Assembly (NCBI GenBank): GCA_045047105.1
Contig: JASFYQ010000012.1
Coordinates: forward strand, 1 to 20,852
DNA: 20,852 nucleotides
Reading direction: 5' to 3'
DNA from: JADGAU01 sp045047105
Lineage (GTDB): Bacteria > Pseudomonadota > Gammaproteobacteria > GRL18
Shown here: positions 1 through 8,102 of the stretch, in pieces
How positions within the stretch are numbered: the first letter of the stretch is position 1
Layout: the number at the start of each line of letters is the position of its first letter
Position numbers and translations under genes: made by a program
Notes under the pieces: model-generated
The model's input: the letters and a program-made list of their open reading frames with translations, nothing else
Databases searched by the model: none
Told to the model about the DNA's origin: nothing

Positions 1-42
1 CTTTAACTAATGCTAAAATCTCGCTTTAACTAATGCTAAAAT
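1..42. repeat. 23-bp period tandem duplication at the dxs 3' end
   Basis: The 19-base string CTTTAACTAATGCTAAAAT occurs at 1-19 and again at 24-42, a period of 23 bases. The two copies span the dxs stop codon on the minus strand. Because 23 is not a multiple of three, the second copy is read in another frame and the stop is set by the duplication. The left copy may extend beyond the window. Confidence 0.85.
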
Positions 43-1992
43 AATGTTGTATAAACCATCACTATCGAGTTGGTATTGTTGATATAGCTCTTCTTGAGTC
101 GCATGTTCTGGAAACTCATCTGGCAGGGCAATATTTTTAATTATTGGGTGGGGCTGGAAATCACTTAGAATTTCATTAATGGCACTGCCTGCTCCGCCCA
201 TTTTAGCATTGTCTTCCAGGCTGATAATATATTGATTTTCTAGTGCTATTTTTTTAACCAGCTGAGTATCCATGGGTTTAACAAATCGCATATCTACCAG
301 TGTTAGCTGGATATTTTGTTGCTCCAGTTTTGCTATTAAAGGCAAACAAAAGTGTAATAAACTACCAATGTTCAGTATTGCAAGCTGGATTTTTTTTGTA
401 TCTTTATTAGGCTGATTTATTATCCTGGCTTTACCGGATGCTAATGGGCTTGATAAACTCTTTTCAATGGACTGCCCGGAACCTTTGCCTCTTGGGTAGC
501 GAACCGCTGCGGGTTGTTTAAGCTCAAAACCATAATCGAGCATGTGATAACATTCGTTTTCATCTGCGGGAGCCATAATAACAAGGTTAGGGATGCAGCG
601 CATAAAGCTTAAATCAAAATTGCCTGAATGTGTTGCTCCGTCAGAGCCCACTAAGCCTGCTCGATCAATAGCAAATAAAACAGGGAGTTTTTGAATCGCT
701 ACATCATGAATAAATTGGTCATATGCACGTTGTAAAAAGCTGGAATAAATAGCGACTACCGGCCTTAGACCATCACAGGCCGTTCCTGCTGCAAAAGTGA
801 CCGCATGTTGTTCTGCTATTCCTACATCAAAATAACGCTGGGGAAAATTTTGTGCAAATTCTACCAGTCCTGAGCCTTCTTTCATGGCGGGAGTAATTGC
901 AATTAATTCTTCTACCTCGGCGGCTTTATTATTAATCCACTGGCTAAAAACTTGAGTATAGGATAATTGTTTGGATGGTTGTGATTCCGTAGTCGCTTTT
1001 TGCGGATCTTTATTTTCCTTCTCCTTCTCTGTAGTTCCCTCTGTAGTTCCGTAGAAGCCAGGAGAAACCGCATGATATTTAATGGGATCAGCCTCGGCAT
1101 GGGCATATCCATAACCTTTTTTGGTAACTACATGTAAAAACTGTGGGCCAGATAAGTGTTTAATATTATCCAGCGTAGTAATAAGTGTTTCAATATCATG
1201 GCCATCAATGGGGCCGATGTAGTTAAAGCCCAGCTCTTCAAATAACGTACCAGGCACAATCATGCCTTTTAAGTGTTCTTCGGTGCGTTTCGCAAGATCC
1301 CATACGGGAGGCATAACGCCTAATACTTTTTTAGAGTTTTCCCGCATCGAACTATAGAATTTGCCTGAGATTAACTTGGCAAAATAATTAGACATGCCGC
1401 CAACATTTTTAGAAATTGACATGTCATTATCATTAAGTATTACTAATAAATCGGTATCCAGATCGCCCGCATGGTTTAAAGCTTCAAATGCCATACCAGC
1501 GGTCATTGCTCCGTCACCAATTATGGCAATATTCTTTTGCCGATGTTGTTTGTCTGCTTGCTTATTTTGTTTAAGCGATGCAGTAATAGCCATGCCTAAG
1601 GCGGCACTGATTGAAGTACTGGAATGGCCTACTCCAAATGCATCATAAGGGCTTTCATCACGCCGAGGAAAACCTGATAACCCACCCTTGGTACGGATAC
1701 TGGTAATTTGTCCTAAACGACCAGTTAATAATTTATGTGGATAACTTTGATGTCCAACATCCCAGACTAATTTATCTTCTGGGGTTTTAAAAACGTAATG
1801 TAGGGCAATAGTGAGTTCAGTAACCCCTAATCCAGAGGATAGGTGACCTCCCGTTTTATCCAGCGAATCCAATAAGAATAGGCGTATTTCCTGAGCAAGT
1901 TTTTTAAGCTCGGGCATTTCTAAATGGCGAATATCAGCTGGTGATTGTATGCTTGACAAGAGTGGATAGGTGGAAAATTTGTTTGTGCTCAT
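13..1992 (-). CDS. dxs: 1-deoxy-D-xylulose-5-phosphate synthase
   Basis: This enzyme condenses pyruvate and glyceraldehyde-3-phosphate, using thiamine diphosphate, in the first step of the MEP isoprenoid pathway in the cytosol. The protein has 659 residues. The thiamine-diphosphate motif GDGAMT is at about 159-164 with its Asn partner near 187. The pyrimidine-binding part has FDVGIAEQH, with the likely catalytic Glu at 394, and DRAGLVGSDGATH at 443-455. It is about 40 residues longer than the usual 620. The extra length is mostly a Thr/Glu/Lys-rich linker near 315-345, between the first two domains, where a 12-base unit is repeated exactly. The last codons lie in a 23-base tandem duplication that determines the stop. 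The gene is oriented like ispA and xseB but is separated from them by an opposing GGDEF/EAL gene. No clear Shine-Dalgarno sequence precedes the ATG. Confidence 0.97.
   Translation of the reverse strand: MSTNKFSTYPLLSSIQSPADIRHLEMPELKKLAQEIRLFLLDSLDKTGGHLSSGLGVTELTIALHYVFKTPEDKLVWDVGHQSYPHKLLTGRLGQITSIRTKGGLSGFPRRDESPYDAFGVGHSSTSISAALGMAITASLKQNKQADKQHRQKNIAIIGDGAMTAGMAFEALNHAGDLDTDLLVILNDNDMSISKNVGGMSNYFAKLISGKFYSSMRENSKKVLGVMPPVWDLAKRTEEHLKGMIVPGTLFEELGFNYIGPIDGHDIETLITTLDNIKHLSGPQFLHVVTKKGYGYAHAEADPIKYHAVSPGFYGTTEGTTEKEKENKDPQKATTESQPSKQLSYTQVFSQWINNKAAEVEELIAITPAMKEGSGLVEFAQNFPQRYFDVGIAEQHAVTFAAGTACDGLRPVVAIYSSFLQRAYDQFIHDVAIQKLPVLFAIDRAGLVGSDGATHSGNFDLSFMRCIPNLVIMAPADENECYHMLDYGFELKQPAAVRYPRGKGSGQSIEKSLSSPLASGKARIINQPNKDTKKIQLAILNIGSLLHFCLPLIAKLEQQNIQLTLVDMRFVKPMDTQLVKKIALENQYIISLEDNAKMGGAGSAINEILSDFQPHPIIKNIALPDEFPEHATQEELYQQYQLDSDGLYNIILALVKARF
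1027..1050. repeat. In-frame 12-bp tandem duplication in the dxs linker
   Basis: CTCTGTAGTTCC occurs twice head to tail, at 1027-1038 and 1039-1050. On the minus strand this encodes Gly-Thr-Thr-Glu twice, just ahead of a Lys/Glu-rich stretch. It lies in the variable linker between the first two Dxs domains, so it probably has no effect on catalysis. Confidence 0.85.
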
Positions 1993-2135
1993 GGTGGGAT
2001 TTTAACATATTAATTTTAAAATTCGATACATTCTTGCTAAAAAAGCTATTACCTGGCTTGAAAGCTATGCCGTTAATGTACTTACTAAGATAGGCATGTA
2101 CTACTATTGTGTAGAGTTAACTGCTTTTAACTATG

Positions 2136-2164
2136 TTACACTTAAACCTTTATGCAAATATAAA
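2136..2164 (+). promoter_or_regulatory. Putative sigma-70 promoter of the GGDEF/EAL gene
   Basis: TTACAC (2136-2141) and TATAAA (2159-2164) are 17 bases apart. They predict a start near 2171 and a leader of about 25 bases before the ATG at 2196. The -10 box lies inside the first copy of a 12-base direct repeat. The promoter was picked by eye in A+T-rich DNA, so chance matches are possible. Confidence 0.45.
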
Positions 2165-2188
2165 GTACTTAAATACGCAAATATAAAG
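2154..2188. repeat. 12-bp direct repeat upstream of the GGDEF/EAL gene
   Basis: GCAAATATAAAG occurs at 2154-2165 and 2177-2188, 23 bases apart start to start, immediately before the ATG at 2196. The first copy contains the putative -10 box. This could be a regulator site, since two near-full helical turns separate the copies, or a chance duplication. Confidence 0.6.
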
Positions 2189-2195
2189 CCCCAAA

Positions 2196-4304
2196 ATGAT
2201 TAAAGAGTTATTAAAATTTTTCTCTTCACCGTTACAAAACAATCAACTTTGTGAAAAAAACTTACAACAAAATGAATTATTTCTAAGTTCTTTATTTGAG
2301 GCAATGCCTCATCCTGTTTTTTACAAAGATAGAAAGGGAATATACATTGGCGTAAACAAAGCATTTGAAGATTTCTTTGGTGCAAAAAGAGATTCTTTTT
2401 TGTATAAATCCGTTTTTGATATTGCACCAGCACATTTAGCTCAAGTCTACTTTGATAAGGATAATGAGCTATTTGAACGTGGCGGCATTCAGCGCTATGA
2501 ATCTCAGGTTAAAAATGCCAAGGATGAAGTACGAGATGTAATTTTTGAAAAATCCTTATTTTATGATAAAGACAATAATATTCTAGGTCTTATTGGAACC
2601 ATTTTAGATATCAGTTTACAAAAAAAACAGCAACAACAACTAGAATATATTGCCCATTATGATAGCTTAACTTCTTTGCCTAATCGCCTGTTATTATCGG
2701 ATCGAATGAATCAGGCAATGGCCCAGGTTAAACGTAATAATAAAACTATTGCAATTGTTTACCTGGATTTAGATGGTTTTAAAGATATTAATGATAATTA
2801 TGGACATAATATAGGCGATCAACTGTTGATGGTCTTAGCATCAAGAATGAGACGAATCTTACGTGAAAGTGATACTATTGCCCGATTGGGTGGTGATGAA
2901 TTTGTTGCTATTTTATTTGATCAGACTTCTTGCGAACAGAATAGCCCTTCTTTAGATCGTTTACTGGTTTCACTTGCAACGCCCGTTTATATACAGGATA
3001 AGGTATTACAAGTATCGGCCAGTATGGGAATTACTTTTTATCCCCAGCATGATGATATTGATGCAGACCAGCTGATACGCCAGGCAGACCAGGCAATGTA
3101 TCAGGCCAAATTGGCTGGTAAAAATCGTATGCATATTTTTGATACTGAAAATGACCGTAATATACGTGGTCATCATGAAAGTATCGAACATATTCAACAG
3201 GCTTTAATAGATAATGAGTTTGTGCTTTATTATCAGCCAAAAGTAAATATGAGAACAGGACAGGTTGTTGGTGTTGAAGCATTGATTCGATGGTTGCATC
3301 CACAACAAGGACTGCTGCCTCCAATTGACTTTTTACCCTTTATTGAAACACATAAATTGGCTATAACAATTGGTGAATGGGTAATAGCTCAGGCTTTAAA
3401 TCAACACCAGATATGGCTTAAAACAGGTTTAGATATTTCAATTAGCATTAATATTGGAGCAATCCAATTACAACATAAAGATTTTATAAATACACTTAAA
3501 AATATTATCCAACAACAGGGCGAGGTTCGAGCTGGCGCACTTGAAATCGAAATATTAGAAACCAGTGCCTTAGAAGATATTACTCATATTTCTAATGTTT
3601 TAAAAAGCTGTAGAAAAATGGGAATAGAATTTGCCCTGGATGATTTTGGTACAGGTTATTCATCTCTTACCTATTTAAGACGATTAGCAGTTAAATACCT
3701 TAAAATTGATCAAAGTTTTGTACGCAATATGCTGATTGACCCTGAAGATTTATCTATTCTTGATGGAGTTTTAGGCCTGGCTGGTTCTTTTTCTCGTATA
3801 GCTATAGCAGAAGGTGTAGAAACTATTGAACACGGAGAGCTGTTATTACAATTAGGTTGTGAACTGGCACAGGGATATATTATTGCCAGGCCAATGCTGG
3901 CAGATGAAATTCCAGACTGGGTGGGTAATTGGAAATCATTTCCCAGCTGGAGCACGCAAACAATCGTGGCTCGAGATGATTTGCCCTTATTATATGCTGG
4001 GGTTGAGCATAAAGCCTGGATTAAGTTTATCAAAAATTATCTGCTAGGCGATAAAAGAGACGTTTCAGTATTTGAGTCTCAATCCTGCCATTTTGGACAA
4101 TGGCTAAAGCAAAAGGGAAAGGCTAAATATGCTTCCAGCCATGTTATTTATACTATCGAAGAGCTACATGATAATATCCATATATTAGCACAGCAGTTGA
4201 TTGATAAATCAAGCAATATGGATAGTTTGCAAATACAAAAAGGCTTGGATGAGTTATCTCAACTACAAGAACGATTATTACAATTATTAAGCAAATTGTT
4301 ATAA
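2196..4304 (+). CDS. PAS-GGDEF-EAL cyclic-di-GMP enzyme with C-terminal CZB domain
   Basis: This is a predicted sensor that makes and/or breaks cyclic di-GMP. The 702 residues have no membrane segment, so it is probably cytosolic. In order: a PAS domain (about 30-142); a GGDEF domain (about 150-315) with intact GGDEF at 232-236 and an inhibitory-site RxxD at 223-226; an EAL domain (about 328-575) with EAL at 361-363, Asn419, Asp482-Asp483, Lys503, Glu539 and the Q-G-Y motif at 559-561; and a C-terminal helical region (about 600-702). That last region fits the CZB zinc-binding family, with candidate ligands His605, Cys631 (CHFGQW), His658 and His662. Both catalytic halves look complete, so the net activity cannot be read from sequence. 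The gene lies between ispA and dxs but on the opposite strand, and its stop faces that of ispA 29 bases away. No good Shine-Dalgarno sequence precedes the start. Confidence 0.93.
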   Translation: MIKELLKFFSSPLQNNQLCEKNLQQNELFLSSLFEAMPHPVFYKDRKGIYIGVNKAFEDFFGAKRDSFLYKSVFDIAPAHLAQVYFDKDNELFERGGIQRYESQVKNAKDEVRDVIFEKSLFYDKDNNILGLIGTILDISLQKKQQQQLEYIAHYDSLTSLPNRLLLSDRMNQAMAQVKRNNKTIAIVYLDLDGFKDINDNYGHNIGDQLLMVLASRMRRILRESDTIARLGGDEFVAILFDQTSCEQNSPSLDRLLVSLATPVYIQDKVLQVSASMGITFYPQHDDIDADQLIRQADQAMYQAKLAGKNRMHIFDTENDRNIRGHHESIEHIQQALIDNEFVLYYQPKVNMRTGQVVGVEALIRWLHPQQGLLPPIDFLPFIETHKLAITIGEWVIAQALNQHQIWLKTGLDISISINIGAIQLQHKDFINTLKNIIQQQGEVRAGALEIEILETSALEDITHISNVLKSCRKMGIEFALDDFGTGYSSLTYLRRLAVKYLKIDQSFVRNMLIDPEDLSILDGVLGLAGSFSRIAIAEGVETIEHGELLLQLGCELAQGYIIARPMLADEIPDWVGNWKSFPSWSTQTIVARDDLPLLYAGVEHKAWIKFIKNYLLGDKRDVSVFESQSCHFGQWLKQKGKAKYASSHVIYTIEELHDNIHILAQQLIDKSSNMDSLQIQKGLDELSQLQERLLQLLSKLL

Positions 4305-4333
4305 AAAATAAATTCAGTGGGCTGTTAGTCTAA

Positions 4334-5224
4334 CTATTTATTACGTTCTATTATATATCGTGCTAACTGACGTAGAGCATCGGCTCTATTATCAAATAGT
4401 TCTAGAGCATCCATGGCACTCTGGTAATTATCTTCTGCCATTTGTTTAGCCTGCGTCATTCCTAATATTGCAGGGTAGGTGGGTTTATGCTGGTTTTCAT
4501 CAGAGCCTTGTGGCTTACCTAGTGTTTGCGTATTCCCTTCGATATCGAGAATATCATCCTTGATTTGGAATGCCAGTCCTATTTTTTTAGCATAGCGTTC
4601 CAATGCCTGATATTCTTTGTCTGTGGGTAAATGATTTATAGCTGCAACCATGGTAGTACAGGATTGAATTAACGCCCCTGTTTTTGCCAGATGCATAGTT
4701 TGTAATTGTTGCAGGTTGAGTTGTTTGCCAACCGAAGCTAAATCAATTGCTTGGCCTCCAGCCATTCCCAATGAGCCACTGGCATGTGCCAATAGCTGTA
4801 CCTGAATAATTTTTTGCTCTGCGTTAAGTTGTTGGTTTTGGGATAAAACAGTAAATGCATGAGTCTGCAAAGCATCACCGGTAAGCAATGCTGTAGCTTC
4901 TGAAAAGGCAATATGGCAGGTCGGCTGTCCTCTTCTCAGCTCATCGTCATCCATTGCGGGCATGTCATCATGAACTAAAGAATAACTGTGGATCAGCTCA
5001 ACAGCTACGGCAACACTGTCCAGTTTATCGGCACTAATGCCTAAAGCTGTGCCACTGGCATAAACTAAAAAGGGGCGAATGCGTTTACCACCATTAAACG
5101 TGCTATACGACATAGCCTGATGTAACTCTAATGGCTCAGAGTTTTTATCAGGTAATTGTTGCAGTAGTTGTTGATCAACTCTATGATTATAATGTTGAAG
5201 TAGTTTTTTAAATTCTTGATTCAT
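4334..5224 (-). CDS. ispA: Farnesyl diphosphate synthase (geranyltranstransferase)
   Basis: This is a class-I trans-prenyltransferase that builds geranyl and farnesyl diphosphate from isopentenyl and dimethylallyl diphosphate, using magnesium. The 296 residues match the family length. The first aspartate-rich motif is DDMPAMDDD at about 86-94, followed by LRRG. The second is DDILD at 223-227. GGKRIRP is at about 45-51. The ATG overlaps the xseB stop by four bases (ATGA), so the two genes are very probably translationally coupled. The product feeds ubiquinone, undecaprenyl phosphate and other isoprenoids, downstream of the pathway that dxs starts. Chain length (farnesyl rather than geranylgeranyl) is inferred from the overall match and from the xseB-ispA linkage. 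Confidence 0.95.
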   Translation of the reverse strand: MNQEFKKLLQHYNHRVDQQLLQQLPDKNSEPLELHQAMSYSTFNGGKRIRPFLVYASGTALGISADKLDSVAVAVELIHSYSLVHDDMPAMDDDELRRGQPTCHIAFSEATALLTGDALQTHAFTVLSQNQQLNAEQKIIQVQLLAHASGSLGMAGGQAIDLASVGKQLNLQQLQTMHLAKTGALIQSCTTMVAAINHLPTDKEYQALERYAKKIGLAFQIKDDILDIEGNTQTLGKPQGSDENQHKPTYPAILGMTQAKQMAEDNYQSAMDALELFDNRADALRQLARYIIERNK

Positions 5225-5451
5225 TGTTGCATATTTGAGTTTTTCATTAAAACTTGTACTTTTTGCTCTGCTTTATTTAATGCTTTTTGGCAATGCCCAG
5301 TGAGTTTAATGCCTTGCTCAAATATTTTTAAGGCCTCATCTAGAGGTAATTCGCTGTTTTCCAGGCTTGCAACAATACTTTCAAGCTGGGTAAATGATTG
5401 TTCAAAATCAACCACCGTAGCAGTTGATTTTTTTTTACTGGTGGGATTCAT
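5221..5451 (-). CDS. xseB: Exodeoxyribonuclease VII small subunit
   Basis: This is the small subunit of the single-strand-specific nuclease ExoVII; several copies bind one XseA. The 76 residues are typical. The conserved core reads FEQSFTQLESIVASLE, then LPLDEALKIFEQGIKL and a final helix rich in Lys and Gln. A Thr/Lys-rich tail of about 13 residues precedes it. AAGGAA lies about 12 bases before the ATG. The stop overlaps the ispA start. It is the first gene of the minus-strand group and is divergent from the CNP1-like gene. Confidence 0.95.
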   Translation of the reverse strand: MNPTSKKKSTATVVDFEQSFTQLESIVASLENSELPLDEALKIFEQGIKLTGHCQKALNKAEQKVQVLMKNSNMQQ

Positions 5452-5497
5452 ATAAACTTTTTTCCTTGTAGTTACAACTGAATAATACCTGATTTAG

Positions 5498-5506
5498 TGC
5501 TATAAT
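5498..5506 (+). promoter_or_regulatory. Extended -10 promoter of the CNP1-like gene
   Basis: TGCTATAAT matches the extended -10 form TGnTATAAT exactly. No good -35 box lies 16-18 bases upstream, as is common for extended -10 promoters. Transcription would start near 5513, about 40 bases before the ATG at 5553. Confidence 0.55.
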
Positions 5507-5552
5507 GGCAATTTTTGCATTCAGTTAATAACATGACTAATAATATACTCCC

Positions 5553-6110
5553 ATGAAAACTATTGTATTTTTTATTCTTTTTTTCTTCTACCCCTCTCTT
5601 TTTGCCAGTGATATTTTTGATAAATTAGGGGCTGATACAGAAGCTAATTATACCGGGGATTTTGAGGAGATAAAATGGCAGGAGGAGCTAACTGCTATAC
5701 CTGCTCTACCAGATAAAGATGATTTAATTGTTTTTTCTGGAGTAGCTGCTTATCCCCAGTATCAATATGCAATAGATGAAAAAACCTTATCGGTAGGTAA
5801 AAAAGATAATTTAGTTCGTTTTATTGTGGTAATTAGCTCCTCATCTGGAACTGCCAATAGTTATTATCAGGGGTTAAGCTGCAGTGAAAAACGAATTAAA
5901 ACCTATGCTTATGCACATTCAACTTCAGATAAGTTTGTTGTTTATGGCAGTCCTGTATGGCAAAATCTTAGTGGCACTGGAGCTATGGGCTATAGTAAAG
6001 GACTGGCAGAATTTTATTTTTGTGCCTTTTTAGGCGGAGCCTTAAATAAGGCTGAAATAATTAATAATTTAAAATATGAAAAAGATGAAAGTGGTTTACA
6101 TTATGATTAG
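5553..6110 (+). CDS. CNP1-like family exported protein
   Basis: This is a 185-residue protein with a signal peptide (a hydrophobic run at 3-17, ending SLFAS near 19), so it is probably periplasmic. The region from about 50 to 160 resembles the CNP1-like family: a PALPDKDDLI segment, a Tyr-rich strand, LSVG followed by a VRF/VVI strand, a GTAN segment, then Cys residues near 109 (GLSC) and near the end (FYFCAF) that could form a disulfide. The family was named after a cryptic neisserial protein and has no firm function. The gene stands between divergent xseB and codirectional pcnB, with 121 bases before pcnB. I assigned the family from memory of its pattern, not from a search. Confidence 0.72.
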   Translation: MKTIVFFILFFFYPSLFASDIFDKLGADTEANYTGDFEEIKWQEELTAIPALPDKDDLIVFSGVAAYPQYQYAIDEKTLSVGKKDNLVRFIVVISSSSGTANSYYQGLSCSEKRIKTYAYAHSTSDKFVVYGSPVWQNLSGTGAMGYSKGLAEFYFCAFLGGALNKAEIINNLKYEKDESGLHYD

Positions 6111-6231
6111 TACTATTTTTAAGCTTACATTTCGGTTAGTATTTTAGTTTTTATTTTGGTAAAACATTTATTTATGAAAAAATGTACACTTCTCAAATTA
6201 TCTCTAGGCTTAATAGCATTATAGAAATTCT

Positions 6232-7557
6232 ATGACAAAAAAACATCTGATCCCTCTTCCTGCTTTAGTTTCTGAATCTAAAATTAGCTCCAATGCTCTG
6301 ATGGTAATCCACAAATTAAATAAGGCTGGTTATAAAGCTTACTTAGTGGGTGGTGGAGTACGTGATATGTTACTGGGTTTAAAACCTAAAGATTTTGATA
6401 TTGCTACTAATGCTAAACCAGAGCAGGTTAAAGCGGTTTTTCGTAATTGTCGCTTAATTGGGCGGCGATTCCGTCTGGCGCATATATTATTTGGGCGGGA
6501 AATTATTGAGGTAGCTACTTTTAGAGGACATCATGATGAGGGTGATTCTGCTTCCAGCTTTTCTTCAAAGAATCAGAGAATAGATTATCGCCAGCTTAAA
6601 GGACATACTCAGGATGGTCGAATTGTTCGTGATAATGTATATGGAAGCATAGAAGAAGACGCTGTGCGTCGTGATTTTACCGTTAATGCCCTTTATCTGG
6701 ATATTCAAAATAATGGCTTAATTGATTATGTTAATGGCTTAAATGATGTTGATAAAAAGCTCTTAAAAGTTATTGGTGAGCCTTCTATTCGCTATCATGA
6801 AGATCCCGTTAGAATGTTAAGAGCCGTTCGTTTTGCAGCAAAACTAGATTTTACTATTGAACAACAAACTGCGGCACAAATTTTTAAATTATCTCACTTA
6901 TTGGCTGGAATTCCGGCTGCTCGATTAATTGATGAATCAATTAAACTATTTCAGGGTGGTTATGGTCTTAAATGTTTTGATTTATTACAGCAATATGATT
7001 TATTTAAAATGCTCTTTCCCTCTGTTGCTGAATTATTAGAAGCTAAAAATAGCAAGCAAGTTTTTAGCATGATTAATCAGGCTTTAGAAAATACCGACCA
7101 ACGTATAGCTATTGGTAAATCAGTAAATCCAGCTTTTTTCCTTGCCGTTTTATTATGGTATCCCATGCAGAAACTTAAACAGGTTTATTTGCAAAAGGGC
7201 TCTGAAATGGAGGCATCACAAAAAGCAGCGACTGAAGTATTACGCAAGCAACAGGCTTTTACTTCAATTCCTAAACGTTTTAGCTTTATGATTAAAGATA
7301 TCTGGTATATGCAGTGGTTTATGCAGAAACCTTCACGTAAAAAAGCAGCCTGGATATTACATCATAAACGCTTTAGAGCAGCCTATGATTTTTTACAATT
7401 AAGAGTTAAAGTAGGCGAAACTCAATACCAGGAAATTTATCAATGGTGGACTGATATTCAGGAATTAAATGAGCAACAACAAGAATTAAAAATCAGTGAA
7501 CTTGCCGCTCCTATGAAAAGAAAAAAGCGAGTTAAAAGCAAGCAATATGCAGAGTAG
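6232..7557 (+). CDS. pcnB: Poly(A) polymerase I
   Basis: This enzyme adds poly(A) tails to RNA 3' ends and so promotes decay by exonucleases. The 441 residues begin with a nucleotidyltransferase domain: LVGGGVRDMLLG at about 38-49, catalytic Asp54 and Asp56 in KPKDFDI, then RNCRLIGRRFRLAHILFG and IIEVATFRGHH. The order and wording match E. coli PcnB rather than the CCA-adding enzymes. RRDFTVNALY and DPVRMLRAVRFAAKL follow. The C-terminus is very basic (MKRKKRVKSK), as expected for RNA binding. It heads a run with folK, panB, panC and gnd, and only nine bases separate its stop from the folK ATG. No strong Shine-Dalgarno sequence is seen. Confidence 0.95.
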   Translation: MTKKHLIPLPALVSESKISSNALMVIHKLNKAGYKAYLVGGGVRDMLLGLKPKDFDIATNAKPEQVKAVFRNCRLIGRRFRLAHILFGREIIEVATFRGHHDEGDSASSFSSKNQRIDYRQLKGHTQDGRIVRDNVYGSIEEDAVRRDFTVNALYLDIQNNGLIDYVNGLNDVDKKLLKVIGEPSIRYHEDPVRMLRAVRFAAKLDFTIEQQTAAQIFKLSHLLAGIPAARLIDESIKLFQGGYGLKCFDLLQQYDLFKMLFPSVAELLEAKNSKQVFSMINQALENTDQRIAIGKSVNPAFFLAVLLWYPMQKLKQVYLQKGSEMEASQKAATEVLRKQQAFTSIPKRFSFMIKDIWYMQWFMQKPSRKKAAWILHHKRFRAAYDFLQLRVKVGETQYQEIYQWWTDIQELNEQQQELKISELAAPMKRKKRVKSKQYAE

Positions 7558-7566
7558 TTTTAAACT

Positions 7567-8067
7567 ATGAAGGCTTATATTGCTTTAGGCAGTAACCTGC
7601 AAAATCCTCAGCAACAAATACAACAAGCTATCGCTATTTTACAGCAGCATTCCCAGCTTGAATTAGTTCAAACTTCTTCTTTGTATCAAAGTGAAGCTAT
7701 GATTATAGCGGGAACTGAAGCCCAGGCAGATTATATTAATGCCGTGGTTTTATTAGAAACCCCTTTGGCTGCTCATGACTTACTTCACCTATTACAGCAG
7801 ATTGAACATCAGCAGGGCCGTGTACGAGGAAAAAAGTGGAGTGCACGGACACTGGATCTGGACATATTATTATATGATGATAATATTATCATAAGTGATG
7901 ATTTAATAATTCCTCACCCCAATATGTGCGAGCGAAATTTTGTTCTCTATCCTTTAGCTGAAATTTCGCCTGTTATCAATATTCCGCTAAAGGGTTATAT
8001 TAAAGATGTTTTATCTCGTTTAACCAGTGATGGTTTGGTTAAACTGGGTTCTAAAACAATAAGTTAA
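7567..8067 (+). CDS. folK: 2-amino-4-hydroxy-6-hydroxymethyldihydropteridine pyrophosphokinase
   Basis: This enzyme transfers pyrophosphate from ATP to 6-hydroxymethyl-7,8-dihydropterin, a step of folate synthesis. The 166 residues fit the family (about 160). The N-terminal YIALGSNL motif is at 4-11. RVRGKKWSARTLDLDILLY contains the magnesium-binding Asp97 and Asp99. IPHPNMCERNFVLYPL follows at about 115-130. It sits between pcnB (nine bases upstream) and panB (32 bases downstream), the usual gammaproteobacterial order. Confidence 0.96.
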   Translation: MKAYIALGSNLQNPQQQIQQAIAILQQHSQLELVQTSSLYQSEAMIIAGTEAQADYINAVVLLETPLAAHDLLHLLQQIEHQQGRVRGKKWSARTLDLDILLYDDNIIISDDLIIPHPNMCERNFVLYPLAEISPVINIPLKGYIKDVLSRLTSDGLVKLGSKTIS

Positions 8068-8087
8068 AATTGAGATGCTAATTTTGT

Positions 8088-8102
8088 AGGAGGCAGATTT
8101 TG
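8088..8102 (+). promoter_or_regulatory. Consensus ribosome binding site setting a TTG start for panB
   Basis: AGGAGG at 8088-8093 is six bases before TTG at 8100. This full Shine-Dalgarno match, with the family N-terminus starting right after it, makes TTG the likely start codon. Confidence 0.8.

Noticed and set aside
1394..1648. An 84-codon plus-strand reading frame inside dxs
   Set aside because: It is antisense to the conserved thiamine-diphosphate domain of Dxs. Such open frames are common opposite real genes.
4305..4333. A bidirectional terminator between the convergent GGDEF/EAL and ispA genes
   Set aside because: The 29 bases contain no stem of useful length.
6156..6190. A promoter for pcnB from TTGGTA and TACACT
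   Set aside because: The spacer is 23 bases, too long for sigma-70, and no better pair was found.
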